A stretch of DNA of 64,000 nucleotides from Desulfacinum hydrothermale DSM 13146 (GTDB lineage: Bacteria > Desulfobacterota > Syntrophobacteria > Syntrophobacterales > DSM-9756): assembly GCF_900176285.1 (NCBI RefSeq), contig NZ_FWXF01000001.1:187802-251801 (forward strand), in the 5' to 3' direction. The translations under genes and the position numbers were made by a program. Below are positions 16,310-26,250 of the stretch, one piece after another. Position 1 is the stretch's first letter. Each line of letters opens with the position of its first letter. The notes under the pieces were generated by a model. That model ran no database searches. It was not told where the DNA came from and worked only from the letters and a program-made list of their open reading frames with translations.

Positions 16310-17968
16310 TCACTCCAAGACGGCGCCTTGGGCTCCGCTGGTGACCATCCGAGCGTAACGGGCCAGATAGCCATGGCGAATCCTGGGCTCTTTGGGCTGC
16401 CACCGGGCGCGACGCGCCTCCAGGGTGGCCTCGTCCACCTTGAGTTCCAGCTTCTTGCCGGGGATGTCGATCACGATCTCGTCGCCCTCTTCCACAAGGG
16501 CAATGGGGCCCCCGGCGGCCGCTTCCGGGCTGATGTGCCCGATGGCCGCGCCCTGGGTTCCGCCGCTGAAGCGGCCGTCGGTGATGAGCGCCACGTCCTT
16601 GTCCAGGCCCCGGCCCACGATGGCCGCCGTGGGGGTGAGCATCTCCTGCATGCCCGGACCGCCCTTGGGCCCTTCGTAGCGGATGACCACCACGTCGCCC
16701 GGGCGGATCTGACCGATCAGGATGGCGGAGGCCGCCTCGTTTTCGCTTTCAAAGACCCGTGCCCTTCCGGTGCGTTGCATCATCTCATGGGCCACGGCGC
16801 TCTGCTTGACCACCGCGCCCTGCGGAGCCAGGTTGCCGTACAGGATGGCGATGCCCCCCTCCTGATGGTAGGGCTTGTCCAGGGGCCGGATCACGTCGTG
16901 GTCCACGGCCTTCACCCGTTCCAGGTTGGCTCCCACTGTCTGTCCGGTCACGGTTTGGGCGTCCAGGTGGATGAGACCGCCCTTGGCCAGCTCCCTCATG
17001 ACGGCCTGGATGCCGCCCGCGGCGTTGAGATCTTCCAGAAAGTGCGGGCCGCCGGGTCGCAGGCTGCACAGATGGGGCGTCTTGGCACTCATGCTGTTGA
17101 AAAGATCCAGATCCAGGGTGATGCCGGCCTCGTGGGCGATGGCCGGCACATGGAGCACCGTGTTGGTGGAACAGCCCAGGGCCATGTCCACGGCAATGGC
17201 GTTTTCGAACGATGCCTGGGTGACCAGATCTTTGGGGAGCTTGTTCGCGGCGATCAGGTCCATGATCTTCATGCCCGCCGTCTTGGCCAGGCGAAATCGG
17301 GCGGCCGAAACCGCCGGGATGGTCCCGTTGCCGGGAAGAGCCAACCCCAGAGCCTCGCTCAGGCAGTTCATGGAGTTGGCCGTGAACATGCCCGCGCAGG
17401 ATCCGCAGCCGGGACAGGCGCAGTCCTCCAGCTCTTCCAATTCCTCCGTGGAAAGGGTTCCCGCCTTGTGGGCACCCACGCCCTCAAAGACGGAGATGAG
17501 ATCCACAGGGCGACGGCCCACCCGGCCCGCCAGCATGGGCCCTCCGCTCACCAAAAGGGTGGGGATGTTGAGGCGGAAGGCGGCCATGAGCATGCCGGGG
17601 ATGATCTTGTCGCAGTTGGGAATGAGCACCAGGGCGTCGAAGGGATGGGCCGTGGCCATCACTTCCACGCTATCGGCGATCAATTCCCGGCTGGCCAGGC
17701 TGTAGCGCATTCCGGCGTGATTCATGGCGATGCCGTCGCACACGCCGATGGTGGAAAACTCCACGGGCGTTCCGCCCGCCATGCGCACCCCGGCTTTGAC
17801 GGCTTGGGCGATCTTGTCCAAGTGGATGTGGCCGGGGATGATTTCGTTGAAGGAGTTGACAATGCCCACAATCGGGCGCTCCAGTTCTTCTCGGGTGTAG
17901 CCCATGGCCTTGAACAAGGAGCGATGGGGCGCCTTTTCCGGTCCTTTCTTCATGAGATCACTTCGCAT
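16310..17968 (-). CDS. ilvD: Dihydroxy-acid dehydratase
   Basis: An enzyme of 552 residues, full length for IlvD, that dehydrates 2,3-dihydroxy-isovalerate and -methylvalerate in valine and isoleucine synthesis. Iron-sulfur ligands appear in [10 protein letters not shown] and [17 protein letters not shown], with GCSTNTVLH in the middle and [10 protein letters not shown] near the end. The ATG follows AGAGAGGC and matches the usual N-terminus RSDLMKKG. The long leader upstream (to 18416) contains no convincing attenuator peptide. Confidence 0.97.
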   Translation of the reverse strand: MRSDLMKKGPEKAPHRSLFKAMGYTREELERPIVGIVNSFNEIIPGHIHLDKIAQAVKAGVRMAGGTPVEFSTIGVCDGIAMNHAGMRYSLASRELIADSVEVMATAHPFDALVLIPNCDKIIPGMLMAAFRLNIPTLLVSGGPMLAGRVGRRPVDLISVFEGVGAHKAGTLSTEELEELEDCACPGCGSCAGMFTANSMNCLSEALGLALPGNGTIPAVSAARFRLAKTAGMKIMDLIAANKLPKDLVTQASFENAIAVDMALGCSTNTVLHVPAIAHEAGITLDLDLFNSMSAKTPHLCSLRPGGPHFLEDLNAAGGIQAVMRELAKGGLIHLDAQTVTGQTVGANLERVKAVDHDVIRPLDKPYHQEGGIAILYGNLAPQGAVVKQSAVAHEMMQRTGRARVFESENEAASAILIGQIRPGDVVVIRYEGPKGGPGMQEMLTPTAAIVGRGLDKDVALITDGRFSGGTQGAAIGHISPEAAAGGPIALVEEGDEIVIDIPGKKLELKVDEATLEARRARWQPKEPRIRHGYLARYARMVTSGAQGAVLE

Positions 17969-18416
17969 GGTAGCCTCTCTCTTTATGGTCGGCAGACAGA
18001 TAACGGCCAAAGGAGCTTGTCCGATCAGGGCCCTGCGGCTCAACACTACGGGAAGTTTCCCTTCCCACCGTGGCCGCGGGGCGTTGACCCGCAAAAAGGG
18101 CCATCGTCACCACCATTCCATGGAGTGCCCGGCAATGGCCCATGGGATGTCCCGGGATCCTTCCCCGCAGCCGTTCTCCCCCCACCCGATGGCGGCCCGC
18201 TGGGACCTGGGTGGAAAAGAAAAAGAGTCGCAATGTTCACCACTTGCCCCGTCCCCGTGAGGGTACTGTAACCCTTCCGGTGTTGGCAAGGGAAAAGGAA
18301 CGGTCACTGAAGTGGGAACGCCAAGGATTCCTTCCTTGACAATGCGATTGCCAATTCTATATCAACAAACACGTCATGTGACTTTGTTGTGCACCAATAC
18401 GAAGGAGGTGGGCGTC
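17969..18416. other. Divergent intergenic region between ilvD and merR
   Basis: About 450 bases. The right end carries the merR promoter. At 18012-18024 is GGAGCTTGTCCGA, the outer end of the dispersed element found elsewhere in this window, followed by GGGAAGTTTCCC and CACCGTGG, which resemble the element's inner part in reverse; this may be a decayed copy. No leader peptide with a convincing run of branched-chain codons was found. Confidence 0.45.
18336..18363 (+). promoter_or_regulatory. Sigma-70-type promoter of merR/radical SAM operon
   Basis: TTGACA at 18336-18341 and TATATC at 18358-18363 with a 16-base spacer, followed after 35 bases by a very strong ribosome site (AAGGAGGTG) and the merR ATG. 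The short AT-rich stretch stands out from its surroundings. Confidence 0.6.
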
Positions 18417-18857
18417 ATGGATATTGAAAGCGGCAAGGCGCTTTATCCCATCGGCATCGTTGCCGAATTGCTCAACATCCATCCCCGAACCCTGCGGATC
18501 TATGAGCAGGAAGGCCTGATCAAGCCTGCGCGCCGGGGGGGCAAGCGTTACTATTCCAACAACGATCTCCAATGGCTCAAGTGTCTGCGGCGTCTACTCA
18601 CCGAAGACGGCTTGAACATTGCGGGCGTGAAGAAGCTGCTCACGGTGGCCCCCTGCTGGGAGATTCGAGGCTGCGATCAAGAGGTTCGAAAGAGCTGTCC
18701 GGCCATCCTCAACTTCCCGGTCCCTTGCTGGGATCTGGTGCCGAGGGCGTGTCAGGAAAAGGGCCGGGTCTGCGCCGAGTGCGAGGTCTACATCCAGAGG
18801 AAGAACCACGTGATGATGCAGAAGTGTTCTGCCGAAAAGGAAGGGGGCCCGATGTGA
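18417..18857 (+). CDS. MerR-family regulator with two-CW cysteine domain
   Basis: A 146-residue protein. Residues 10-78 form a MerR winged helix (IGIVAELLNIHPRTLRIYEQEGLI, then RRGGKRYYSNNDL). The C-terminal half is a two-CW domain, with CWEIRGC, SCPA, PCWDL and a final CAECEVY, a cysteine-rich module typical of Desulfobacterota. A metal, cluster or redox signal is therefore plausible. Its last bases overlap the GTG of the radical SAM gene, so both are co-translated. Confidence 0.85.
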   Translation: MDIESGKALYPIGIVAELLNIHPRTLRIYEQEGLIKPARRGGKRYYSNNDLQWLKCLRRLLTEDGLNIAGVKKLLTVAPCWEIRGCDQEVRKSCPAILNFPVPCWDLVPRACQEKGRVCAECEVYIQRKNHVMMQKCSAEKEGGPM

Positions 18858-19825
18858 GCCGCCGTGAGGTGAAACATGCAGGTTTTCTGTTCGGCCCCGT
18901 GCCTTCCCGGCGCCTGGGCCGGTCCTTGGGCATCGATGTCATCCCCGCCAAAACCTGTTCCCTCGACTGCATCTATTGCGAATCGGGCTCCACCACCCAC
19001 CTGACCCTGCGAAGGCGCGCCTTTTTTGCGCCCGATCCGGTGATGGCCGAGCTGGAGGCGTTTTTGCGCCGACATGGCGCGGCGGTGGATGTTCTCACCT
19101 TTTCGGCTGCCGGCGAGCCCACCCTGTACCAACCCCTGGGAGAGCTGGCGGGGGCGATCAAGCGTCGTTTTCCAGAGTTTCCCCTGGTGATGCTCACCAA
19201 CGGAACGCTTTTGTGGGATCCCGCCGTGCGCCGGGATCTGCTGCCATTCGACCGGGTGATCCCGTCCTTGGATGCCGCTGACGAAGAAACCTTTGCACGA
19301 CTCAATCGCCCCCATCCCCGCCTGGAATTTCAACGTGTGCTGGAGGGGCTTCGAGCGTTCCGAAGGGATTATGGGGGCCAATACCACCTGGAGATCGTAC
19401 TGGCGCGCGGTGTGAACGACAGCCCCGAGCACCTGCATCGCCTGGCGCGTCTGGTGGAAGGGATCGGGCCGGACCGAGTGGAATTGAATACGGTGGTGCG
19501 GCCCCCTGCCGACCCGGTTGTTCAGGGGCTTGAGCCCCATGAGATGGAGCGGGCGGCCGTCCTGTTTCCCGCCGGATGCACGGAAGTGATCGGATCCTTC
19601 CGCTCCCGCCAAACGGAGTCGTCCTGCGATGACCTGCCCGATCGGATCGTGGCCTTGGTAAGGCGCCGCCCGTGCACCCCGGAGGAGACAGCCGATGTGC
19701 TGGGCGCTCCGGTCGAGCGGGTTTTGCAAGCCGTGGTGGATCTGGAAAGGGAAGGCCGTCTGGTGCGGCGTCGGTTCCACGGAGGGGAGTTTCTGTGTGG
19801 GGAGACCGGCACCCGTGATCCATAA
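18854..19825 (+). CDS. Radical SAM protein (COG0731 type)
   Basis: A 323-residue protein starting GPVPSRRLGRSLGID, with the 4Fe-4S motif KTCSLDCIYCE (CxxxCxxC) and SAAGEPTLY as the SAM-contacting GEP strand. The C-terminal 70 residues (CTPEETADVLGAPVERVLQAV) look like a winged helix. The family has unknown function. A GTG start overlapping the merR stop was chosen since AAGGGGG lies upstream and the conserved region begins 15 residues later. Confidence 0.87.
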   Translation: MSRREVKHAGFLFGPVPSRRLGRSLGIDVIPAKTCSLDCIYCESGSTTHLTLRRRAFFAPDPVMAELEAFLRRHGAAVDVLTFSAAGEPTLYQPLGELAGAIKRRFPEFPLVMLTNGTLLWDPAVRRDLLPFDRVIPSLDAADEETFARLNRPHPRLEFQRVLEGLRAFRRDYGGQYHLEIVLARGVNDSPEHLHRLARLVEGIGPDRVELNTVVRPPADPVVQGLEPHEMERAAVLFPAGCTEVIGSFRSRQTESSCDDLPDRIVALVRRRPCTPEETADVLGAPVERVLQAVVDLEREGRLVRRRFHGGEFLCGETGTRDP

Positions 19826-19975
19826 TGCGAGACCCCAAAAAACCGGCTCCTCTCGCGGGTGCGGCTCGGACTGCCCAGGGGCTGTTTTTTCCGGCGGGGA
19901 TCGCCCCGGGGCGGGAACGGACCCTGCCCTGTTTCCTTCCACGCCCGGCGGGGACCGATCGTGGAGAGGCTTCAA

Positions 19976-20005
19976 TTGATTCTCTGTTTCATCTGCCCTT
20001 ATACT
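19976..20005 (+). promoter_or_regulatory. Candidate promoter of the CoA activase operon
   Basis: TTGATT (19976-19981) and TATACT (20000-20005), spacer 18, in the 306-base gap before the activase gene. Just downstream the 11-base unit GTAGATCATCC occurs twice in tandem (20014-20024 and 20026-20036) inside a CCGG...CCGG frame, which could be an operator. Nothing else was seen in this gap. Confidence 0.5.
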
Positions 20006-20131
20006 TAAGACCGGTAGATCATCCCGTAGATCATCCGGTACCTTTCCAATCGTTGAATGGGGTGGTGATCAAGCGTGGGGAACCCTGCAGACGGGTGGCG
20101 GTGAACCTGTGGTCGCGTTCAGGAGGATGCC

Positions 20132-23100
20132 GTGAGGACCTTGGATGTGGGCGTGGATGTGGGTTCGGTCAGCATCAACTGCGTGGTGGTGGAAGACGGT
20201 GACAGGGTTGTCTGGGAGGCTCCCTATCGGAGGCATTTCGGCCTGGTGATCCCGGAGACCCGGGGCCTTCTCCAGTCCGTCCTGGATCGATTCGGCGGCG
20301 AGGCCGTCCGGTCGGTGAGTTTCACGGGGGTCCATGGAGAGCGCCTGGCCCGGCTCCTTTCGGCTCCCTACGAAGTGGAGACGGTGGCACAAGTCCTGGG
20401 GGCGGTGCACGTGGTGCCGGGCGTTCGCACCATCATCAGCATCGGAGGCCAGGACGCCTGCCTGTTCCAGTTGGACTACGACGGAGACCAGTGGTACCTG
20501 GAAGCCTTCAACATGAACGGCCCGTGCGCGTCCGGCACCGGTTCCTTCATCGACCAGCAAGGCGAGCGGTTGGCCACGTCCTTGTACGGTCCCCGCTTCG
20601 AGATGAGCCAGGAAAAGATCCAGAAGACCCTGGACGACTTCATCCGGCTGGGGCTGCAATACACCAATCCGGCTCCCGTGGCCTGCCGGTGCACGGTCTT
20701 CACCAAATCGGACATGATCCACCTGCAGAACAAAGGCGAGCCCCTTCCCAACATCATCGCCGGACTGCACTTCGGCAACGCCGCCAATTATGTGAGCACC
20801 ATTGTGGCCAATCGTCAGGTGCGCGAGCCCATCGTCTTCATCGGCGGCATGGCGTCCAACCGTCTGCAGGTGGAAGCCTTCCGCAGGTATTATCCATCGC
20901 TCCAGGTGCCGCCGCACCATACGTGCCTGGGGGCGCTGGGGGCGGCCCTTCAGGCCCACCGAGCCGGCCTTTCCAACCGGGTGGAACTGGATCTTCTGGC
21001 TGAGGGCTCGGCCGGGGAGGCCCTGGAGTCCTTCCCGCGGGCTCCCCGGCTGGAGCTGCACCACACCCGTTTCGATCCCCAAAACGATCTGGAGCCCTGG
21101 GGGCGGGTGGAAAAGAACCCGCTGCCCGTCTTTTTGGGGGTGGACATCGGATCCACCACCACCAAATACGCCCTGATCGACGGCGACGGGGTGATCCGCC
21201 ACAAGTGCTATGTGCAGACCCAGGGAAAGCCCATCCAGGTCACCCGAAGGCTTTTGCAGACCCTGCTGGGTGAGGTGGGCTCCCGCGTGCGGATCCTGGC
21301 CGTGGCCACCACTGGTTCCGGCCGAAACGTGGTGGGGGATTTTCTGGATGCGGATCTGGTCATGGATGAGATCACAGCCCATGCTCGGGGGGCGGTGGCC
21401 GTGGATCCTCTGGTGGACACCATCTTTGAGATCGGCGGGCAGGATTCCAAGTACATCCGGATCGACAACACCCATCCCCTGGATTTCGACATGAACAAGG
21501 TGTGTGCCGCCGGAACGGGCAGCTTTCTCCACGAGCTGGCCAACAAGATGAAGATCAATATCGTGGGGGAGTTTCAGGAGATTGCTCTGTCGGCGCAAAA
21601 TCCCGTGCACCTGGCGGAACGGTGCACGGTCTTCATGGAATCGGACCTGTTCGGCTACTACCAGAAAGGGGCGCGGCGGGATGATTTGATCGCGGGTCTG
21701 TGCTACGCCGTGGTGCACAACTACCTGAACCGGGTGGTGGGAAAGCGGCGCATCGGTCAGCGCATCATGTTCCTGGGCGGCCCGTCGCTCAATAAGGCCG
21801 TGGTGGCCGCCTTCGAAAGGGTCCTGAATCGACCCCTCATCGTTCCCCGGCACCGGGAGGTGATGGGGGCTTACGGAGCGGCCTTGGCGGTGAAGGAGGC
21901 CTTGGAGCGGGGGGAGGTGTCTCCGAAGGAAAGGGATCTGGAGAGGCTGGCGCAGGCCCAAGTGAGTTTCGTGGAATCCGTCTGCCGGGCGGACCGCGCA
22001 TGCCACAACGAGTGCAAGCTCAAGATCTACGATTTTGCGGGCCGAAAGAGTGTCTGGGGAGGGGACTGCGGCCGATATGAGGTGAGTCATCACCGGGGTC
22101 CCAAGGCGGAAAACGCCTTTGAGATCCGCCGCCGGCTCTTTGGGGAGGCCCTGGATGCCTGGGCGGTGCGAGCCGACGAGATGGAAAGGTCGTCCGATTC
22201 CCAGGAGGCCGCTTGGAAATCCCCAAGCGCTCGGAACGCCTCCCGCCCCACGGTGGGCGTCCCCCTGGGGCTCCACGCCCTGGAGTGGGGGCCCTTCTGG
22301 GTGCGACTCTTGGCCGGACTGGGATTGCGCGTGGTGGTGAGTCCCCCCACGGACACCCGCATGGTTCGGGCGGGCCTGGAATCCATGACGGCAGAGACCT
22401 GCTTTCCCGTCAAGGTCTTCCACGGCCATGTACGTTTCCTTGCCCACAAATGCCATTACCTCTTTCTTCCCAATGTGATCGACATGCCGGGGCCCCGGCC
22501 GGACGAGGCGGGCATGTTCTGTCCGCTGGTGGAAAGTTCCCAGTATATGGTGCGGGCGGCTCTTGGACTCGACGACGGCCACATCATCCGCCCGACCTTG
22601 TATCTGCGGGAGGGGCCGGATGCCCTGGCGCCCGCCGTGCACCGGAGCCTGCCGGCCTCCTTGGGATGCAGCCCGGAGCAGGTGGCCCGGGCGGTGCGCC
22701 AGGCTTGGGACTACCAAAAAACCTTCCGGGAACGACTCCTGGAGGCGGGCCGGGACTATCTGGAGCGGATTCCCCACGGGGAGCCCGTTTGGATCATCAC
22801 GGGGCGACCCTACAACTTGCACGATTCACGGCTCAATCTGCAGTTGGGCCGCCACCTGGCCCGACTGGGCATCTGGGCCATGCCGGCGGACATGATCGCC
22901 GTGGATGACGAAGACTTGAGCGATTTTCCCCGCATGTACTGGGGACTGGGAGCCAGAATCCTGCGAACCGCCAAGAAGATCGCCCGCACGCCGACCTGGT
23001 TCGGCGTGCACATGACCAACTTCAGCTGCGGCGCCGATTCGTTTCTGGAGCATTTCTACAAGCATGTTCTGACCCACAAGCCGGCGCTCATCCTGGAACT

Positions 23101-23230
23101 GGACGAACACAGCGCCGTGGCCGGGATGCTCACCCGCGTGGAGGCCTACCGCAACGTGGTGAAAAACGTGTGCCGCGAGACCCTGGAGATGGGCGTTCCC
23201 GAGGCCTTCGGGCAATGGATCAGCAATTGA
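20132..23230 (+). CDS. Fused acyl-CoA dehydratase activase (double ASKHA) with DUF2229
   Basis: A 1032-residue protein of the BadF/BadG/HgdC activase family. Two complete ASKHA ATPase modules are present, about residues 3-280 (VGVDVGSVSIN) and 334-590 (LGVDIGSTTTK). Each carries the cysteine pair that in HgdC dimers holds the shared [4Fe-4S] cluster: Cys132 with Cys187, and Cys458 with Cys498. A Cys-rich linker (CRADRACHNEC) leads to a DUF2229 domain (about 690-1030) related to the dehydratase subunits. Family members use ATP to inject a low-potential electron into a partner. AGGAGG precedes the GTG start. The next gene is the likely partner. Confidence 0.9.
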   Translation: MRTLDVGVDVGSVSINCVVVEDGDRVVWEAPYRRHFGLVIPETRGLLQSVLDRFGGEAVRSVSFTGVHGERLARLLSAPYEVETVAQVLGAVHVVPGVRTIISIGGQDACLFQLDYDGDQWYLEAFNMNGPCASGTGSFIDQQGERLATSLYGPRFEMSQEKIQKTLDDFIRLGLQYTNPAPVACRCTVFTKSDMIHLQNKGEPLPNIIAGLHFGNAANYVSTIVANRQVREPIVFIGGMASNRLQVEAFRRYYPSLQVPPHHTCLGALGAALQAHRAGLSNRVELDLLAEGSAGEALESFPRAPRLELHHTRFDPQNDLEPWGRVEKNPLPVFLGVDIGSTTTKYALIDGDGVIRHKCYVQTQGKPIQVTRRLLQTLLGEVGSRVRILAVATTGSGRNVVGDFLDADLVMDEITAHARGAVAVDPLVDTIFEIGGQDSKYIRIDNTHPLDFDMNKVCAAGTGSFLHELANKMKINIVGEFQEIALSAQNPVHLAERCTVFMESDLFGYYQKGARRDDLIAGLCYAVVHNYLNRVVGKRRIGQRIMFLGGPSLNKAVVAAFERVLNRPLIVPRHREVMGAYGAALAVKEALERGEVSPKERDLERLAQAQVSFVESVCRADRACHNECKLKIYDFAGRKSVWGGDCGRYEVSHHRGPKAENAFEIRRRLFGEALDAWAVRADEMERSSDSQEAAWKSPSARNASRPTVGVPLGLHALEWGPFWVRLLAGLGLRVVVSPPTDTRMVRAGLESMTAETCFPVKVFHGHVRFLAHKCHYLFLPNVIDMPGPRPDEAGMFCPLVESSQYMVRAALGLDDGHIIRPTLYLREGPDALAPAVHRSLPASLGCSPEQVARAVRQAWDYQKTFRERLLEAGRDYLERIPHGEPVWIITGRPYNLHDSRLNLQLGRHLARLGIWAMPADMIAVDDEDLSDFPRMYWGLGARILRTAKKIARTPTWFGVHMTNFSCGADSFLEHFYKHVLTHKPALILELDEHSAVAGMLTRVEAYRNVVKNVCRETLEMGVPEAFGQWISN

Positions 23231-23295
23231 CAGCCGCCGTGCCGGGATAGGGGAAGTAGGCGATCACCATCACGGATCATCTCCGGTGGAGGACC

Positions 23296-24651
23296 ATGGA
23301 CGCCAAGAAGACGGATACCGCTCGACTTCGACTGGTGCAGCGCTTGGACGTGACGGGCCGGGTGTTGTTACTGCCTCGCATGACCCCCTTCGGGACCCGG
23401 TTTCTGGCCGCCAGCTTTCGGGCCTTCGGGGTTCCCGCCGTGGTCATGGAAACCTACAAGGGGCTTTCCCTGGGAAAGGAATACACGTCGGGAAAGGAAT
23501 GCTTTCCCTGCCAGGTGACCCTGGGAGACATCCTGTATTTTCTCCAGGGGGAAAAGGAGCGGCTGGGTTCCCGGTTCGATCCCCGCCGCTACGTCTATTT
23601 TTTGCCGGAATCGGACGGTCCGTGCCGGTTCGGGATGTACAACAAGCTGCAGCGCCTCGTTCTGGACACCTTTCCCGAGTACCGCGACATTGCCATCACC
23701 TACCTTTCCACCCAGGACGCTTACTCCGTGGCGGGACTCCTTCCGGCTCACAAAGCCCGCTACTTCCGGCGGGTGGCCTACGTGGCGGCGGTCATCGCCG
23801 ACGTCTTCGACCGCATTGTGTGGCGGGTGCGCCCTTACGAGCGTACGGCCGGGATGACCGACGCCTTCATGGAAGAGGCTGCCTGGGATATGGAGGCCCT
23901 CCTGGAGCGCGTGGGGGAGGCCCGGGATTTCCAGGCGCTGCTGGACCGGGTGGAGGAAGTGGCCCGCAGGGCCGCCGGTTTCGTGGATCCGGGGATTGCC
24001 CGCAAACCCCGGATCGGCATCGTGGGGGAGATCTATCTTCGGACCCATCCCGAATCGAACCAGGACATCGTCCGGCAGATCGAACGGCATGGGGGCGAGG
24101 TGGTGGACGCGTCCATCGCCGAATGGATCAATTTCGTGAGCCACGAACGGTTGCGCAAGATGAAGCGTCAGGCCGCGCTGGCCTTTCGCCGCAAGGACGG
24201 CAGATCGCTCAAGGAGGCCGTGCGGGCCGCCGGATTGCAAAAGGTGGAAATCGCCTACCAGGCCTGGCGTCTCAAGCAGGTCTACGACCGGGTGCTCCGC
24301 CACCTGGACATTCAACCCGATCACTCCATCCGGGAAATCGAGAAATTTCTGGACGGCGGAAGGCATTTTTCCTTTGAAATCGGAACGGAAGCCGCCTTAA
24401 GTATTGGCGGGGCGTTGGCCCACGTTCACGAAGGGTTTCACGGCATCGTCAACGTCTTTCCCTTCACGTGCATGCCCAGCACCATCTGTTCGGCGATCCT
24501 CAAACCGATCCTGGCCCAAAAGCGCGTGCCCTACCTGGACGCGCCCTACGACGGGACGGTCCAGCCGAACCGGGAAGTGGCCCTTCGAACCTTCGTCTAT
24601 CAGGCGCGCCAATATCGAGATCGCCAACAGAACGGGAACCGAGAAGTATGA
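23296..24651 (+). CDS. Acyl-CoA dehydratase activase-related (HgdB/DUF2229-like) protein
   Basis: A 451-residue protein related to 2-hydroxyacyl-CoA dehydratase subunits and COG3580/3581 proteins. The motif SGKECFPCQVTLGD near residue 65 and FPFTCMPSTICSAI near 390 supply conserved cysteines for a cluster. It follows the fused activase by 65 bases and its stop overlaps the RNase G start (ATGA). Likely the electron-accepting partner of the activase. Whether the pair acts on a CoA ester or a cofactor is not known for this family. Confidence 0.85.
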   Translation: MDAKKTDTARLRLVQRLDVTGRVLLLPRMTPFGTRFLAASFRAFGVPAVVMETYKGLSLGKEYTSGKECFPCQVTLGDILYFLQGEKERLGSRFDPRRYVYFLPESDGPCRFGMYNKLQRLVLDTFPEYRDIAITYLSTQDAYSVAGLLPAHKARYFRRVAYVAAVIADVFDRIVWRVRPYERTAGMTDAFMEEAAWDMEALLERVGEARDFQALLDRVEEVARRAAGFVDPGIARKPRIGIVGEIYLRTHPESNQDIVRQIERHGGEVVDASIAEWINFVSHERLRKMKRQAALAFRRKDGRSLKEAVRAAGLQKVEIAYQAWRLKQVYDRVLRHLDIQPDHSIREIEKFLDGGRHFSFEIGTEAALSIGGALAHVHEGFHGIVNVFPFTCMPSTICSAILKPILAQKRVPYLDAPYDGTVQPNREVALRTFVYQARQYRDRQQNGNREV

Positions 24652-26159
24652 CACCACAGCATCTACTCATCAACGCCGTCCATCCGGAAGAGTTTCGCGT
24701 GGCCCTGGTGGAGGGGCAGTCTTTGGAAGGCTTTTTCATCGAGACGGCCACGCGCGGCAAGGTGGTGGGCAACATCTACAAAGGCATCGTGGTCAACGTG
24801 CAGCCCTCCCTGCAGGCCGCCTTCGTGGACTACGGAGCGGACCGCAACGGCTTTCTGCCCATCTCTGAAATCCATCCCGATTATTATGCCACCGAGGTGG
24901 AAGGGCATCCCAGGATCCAGGATGTGCTCAAGACCGGCCAGGAGGTGCTGGTCCAGGTCACCAAGGAGGAGATCGGGACCAAGGGGGCGGCCCTCACCAC
25001 CTACGTGTCCATTGCAGGCCGCTACGTGGTGATCGCTCCGGGTCAGAGCCAGCGGGGCGTGTCCCGAAAGATCGAGGATGAAACCCAGCGCGAGCGGCTT
25101 CGCGAAATCGCCCAGGAGCTGGAACTTCCTCCAGAGATGGGCATCATCCTGCGCACGGTGGCGGAAGGCCGCACCAAACGCGAGATTCAAAAGGACCTTC
25201 GCTACCTGATGCGCATCTGGGATGAAATCCTCAAAAGGGTCCAGGAATCCCAGGCGCCCTGCCTCATCTACCGGGAGCGGGATCTGGCCATCCGGGTGGT
25301 GCGCGACTACTTCACCCCGAGCATCAAGACCATCTGGGTGGACGACATGGAGATTTTCAAGCGGGTGAAGGAATTTTTGCGGATCATCAGCCCGCGCCAC
25401 CAGCGCGTGGTCAAATTCTACAAGGGCGACGCACCGCTCTTCAACAAGTACAACCTGGAGGACCAGATCGACCAGCTCTTCCAGAAACGGGTGCCGCTCA
25501 AGTCCGGTGGCTACCTGATCATCGACCCCACCGAGGCCCTGGTGGCCATTGATGTCAATTCGGGCAGGGCCACCCGGGATTCGGCCCTGGAAGAGAGCAG
25601 CTACCGGGTGAACCTGGAGGCGGCCCAGGAGATTCCCAGGCAACTGCGCCTGCGCGACCTGGGTGGGCTCATCGTGGTGGACTTCATCGACATGCGAAGC
25701 CGCCAGCACATCCGCAACGTGGAAAGAAGGCTTCGAGACGAAACCAAAAAGGACAGGGCCAAGATCAAGGTGGGACGCATCTCCCAGTTCGGCCTGCTGG
25801 AGATATCGCGCCAGCACCTGGGGCTCAACATCCAGTTGGGTTCCTACAGAGACTGCCCCTATTGCGAAGGAACGGGGATGGTGCGCTCCACGGAAGCCTC
25901 CGCCGTCTGGTACCTTCGCAAGATCTGGAACGGGCTGCTCAAGGACGAGGTGGTGGCCGTGCGGGGCCGCTTTTCCACGGACGTGGCCCACTATCTGCTC
26001 AACCGCAAACGCAATGACCTGGTCTATCTGGAGGACCATTTCGGAAAGGAAATCACCATCCAGGCCTCTTCCCAACTGGCTCCCCACGAAGGGCACCTGG
26101 AATTCATCACCGTGGAGACCCCGGAAAAAGACGAAAAGAGCGAAACCGCAGGGGCCTGA
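24648..26159 (+). CDS. rng: Rne/Rng family ribonuclease (RNase G type)
   Basis: A 503-residue endoribonuclease for rRNA processing and mRNA decay. An S1-like domain (about residues 35-125, GNIYKGIVVNVQPSLQAAFVDYG) is followed by the RNase H-like/DNase I-like core, with Mg2+ Asp residues in VAIDVNSG and VVDFIDM and the zinc-link CPYCEGTG. The large scaffold tail of RNase E is missing, so the protein is G-like. The ATG overlaps the upstream stop. Confidence 0.93.
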   Translation: MTPQHLLINAVHPEEFRVALVEGQSLEGFFIETATRGKVVGNIYKGIVVNVQPSLQAAFVDYGADRNGFLPISEIHPDYYATEVEGHPRIQDVLKTGQEVLVQVTKEEIGTKGAALTTYVSIAGRYVVIAPGQSQRGVSRKIEDETQRERLREIAQELELPPEMGIILRTVAEGRTKREIQKDLRYLMRIWDEILKRVQESQAPCLIYRERDLAIRVVRDYFTPSIKTIWVDDMEIFKRVKEFLRIISPRHQRVVKFYKGDAPLFNKYNLEDQIDQLFQKRVPLKSGGYLIIDPTEALVAIDVNSGRATRDSALEESSYRVNLEAAQEIPRQLRLRDLGGLIVVDFIDMRSRQHIRNVERRLRDETKKDRAKIKVGRISQFGLLEISRQHLGLNIQLGSYRDCPYCEGTGMVRSTEASAVWYLRKIWNGLLKDEVVAVRGRFSTDVAHYLLNRKRNDLVYLEDHFGKEITIQASSQLAPHEGHLEFITVETPEKDEKSETAGA

Positions 26160-26250
26160 GCCGCCTCGGGGATTTTTCGCGTCGTCGGCCGTTTTCGTGA
26201 AGGCAGGGGCCCGGCGCCTCATGGGAGGCAGCCCGCGGCCAACGCTGGCC

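Noticed and set aside
17958..18233. Possible leader peptide for ilvD attenuation (starts MVVTMALF on the minus strand)
   Set aside because: Only two consecutive Val codons, no terminator/antiterminator hairpin seen, and the frame runs past the ilvD start.
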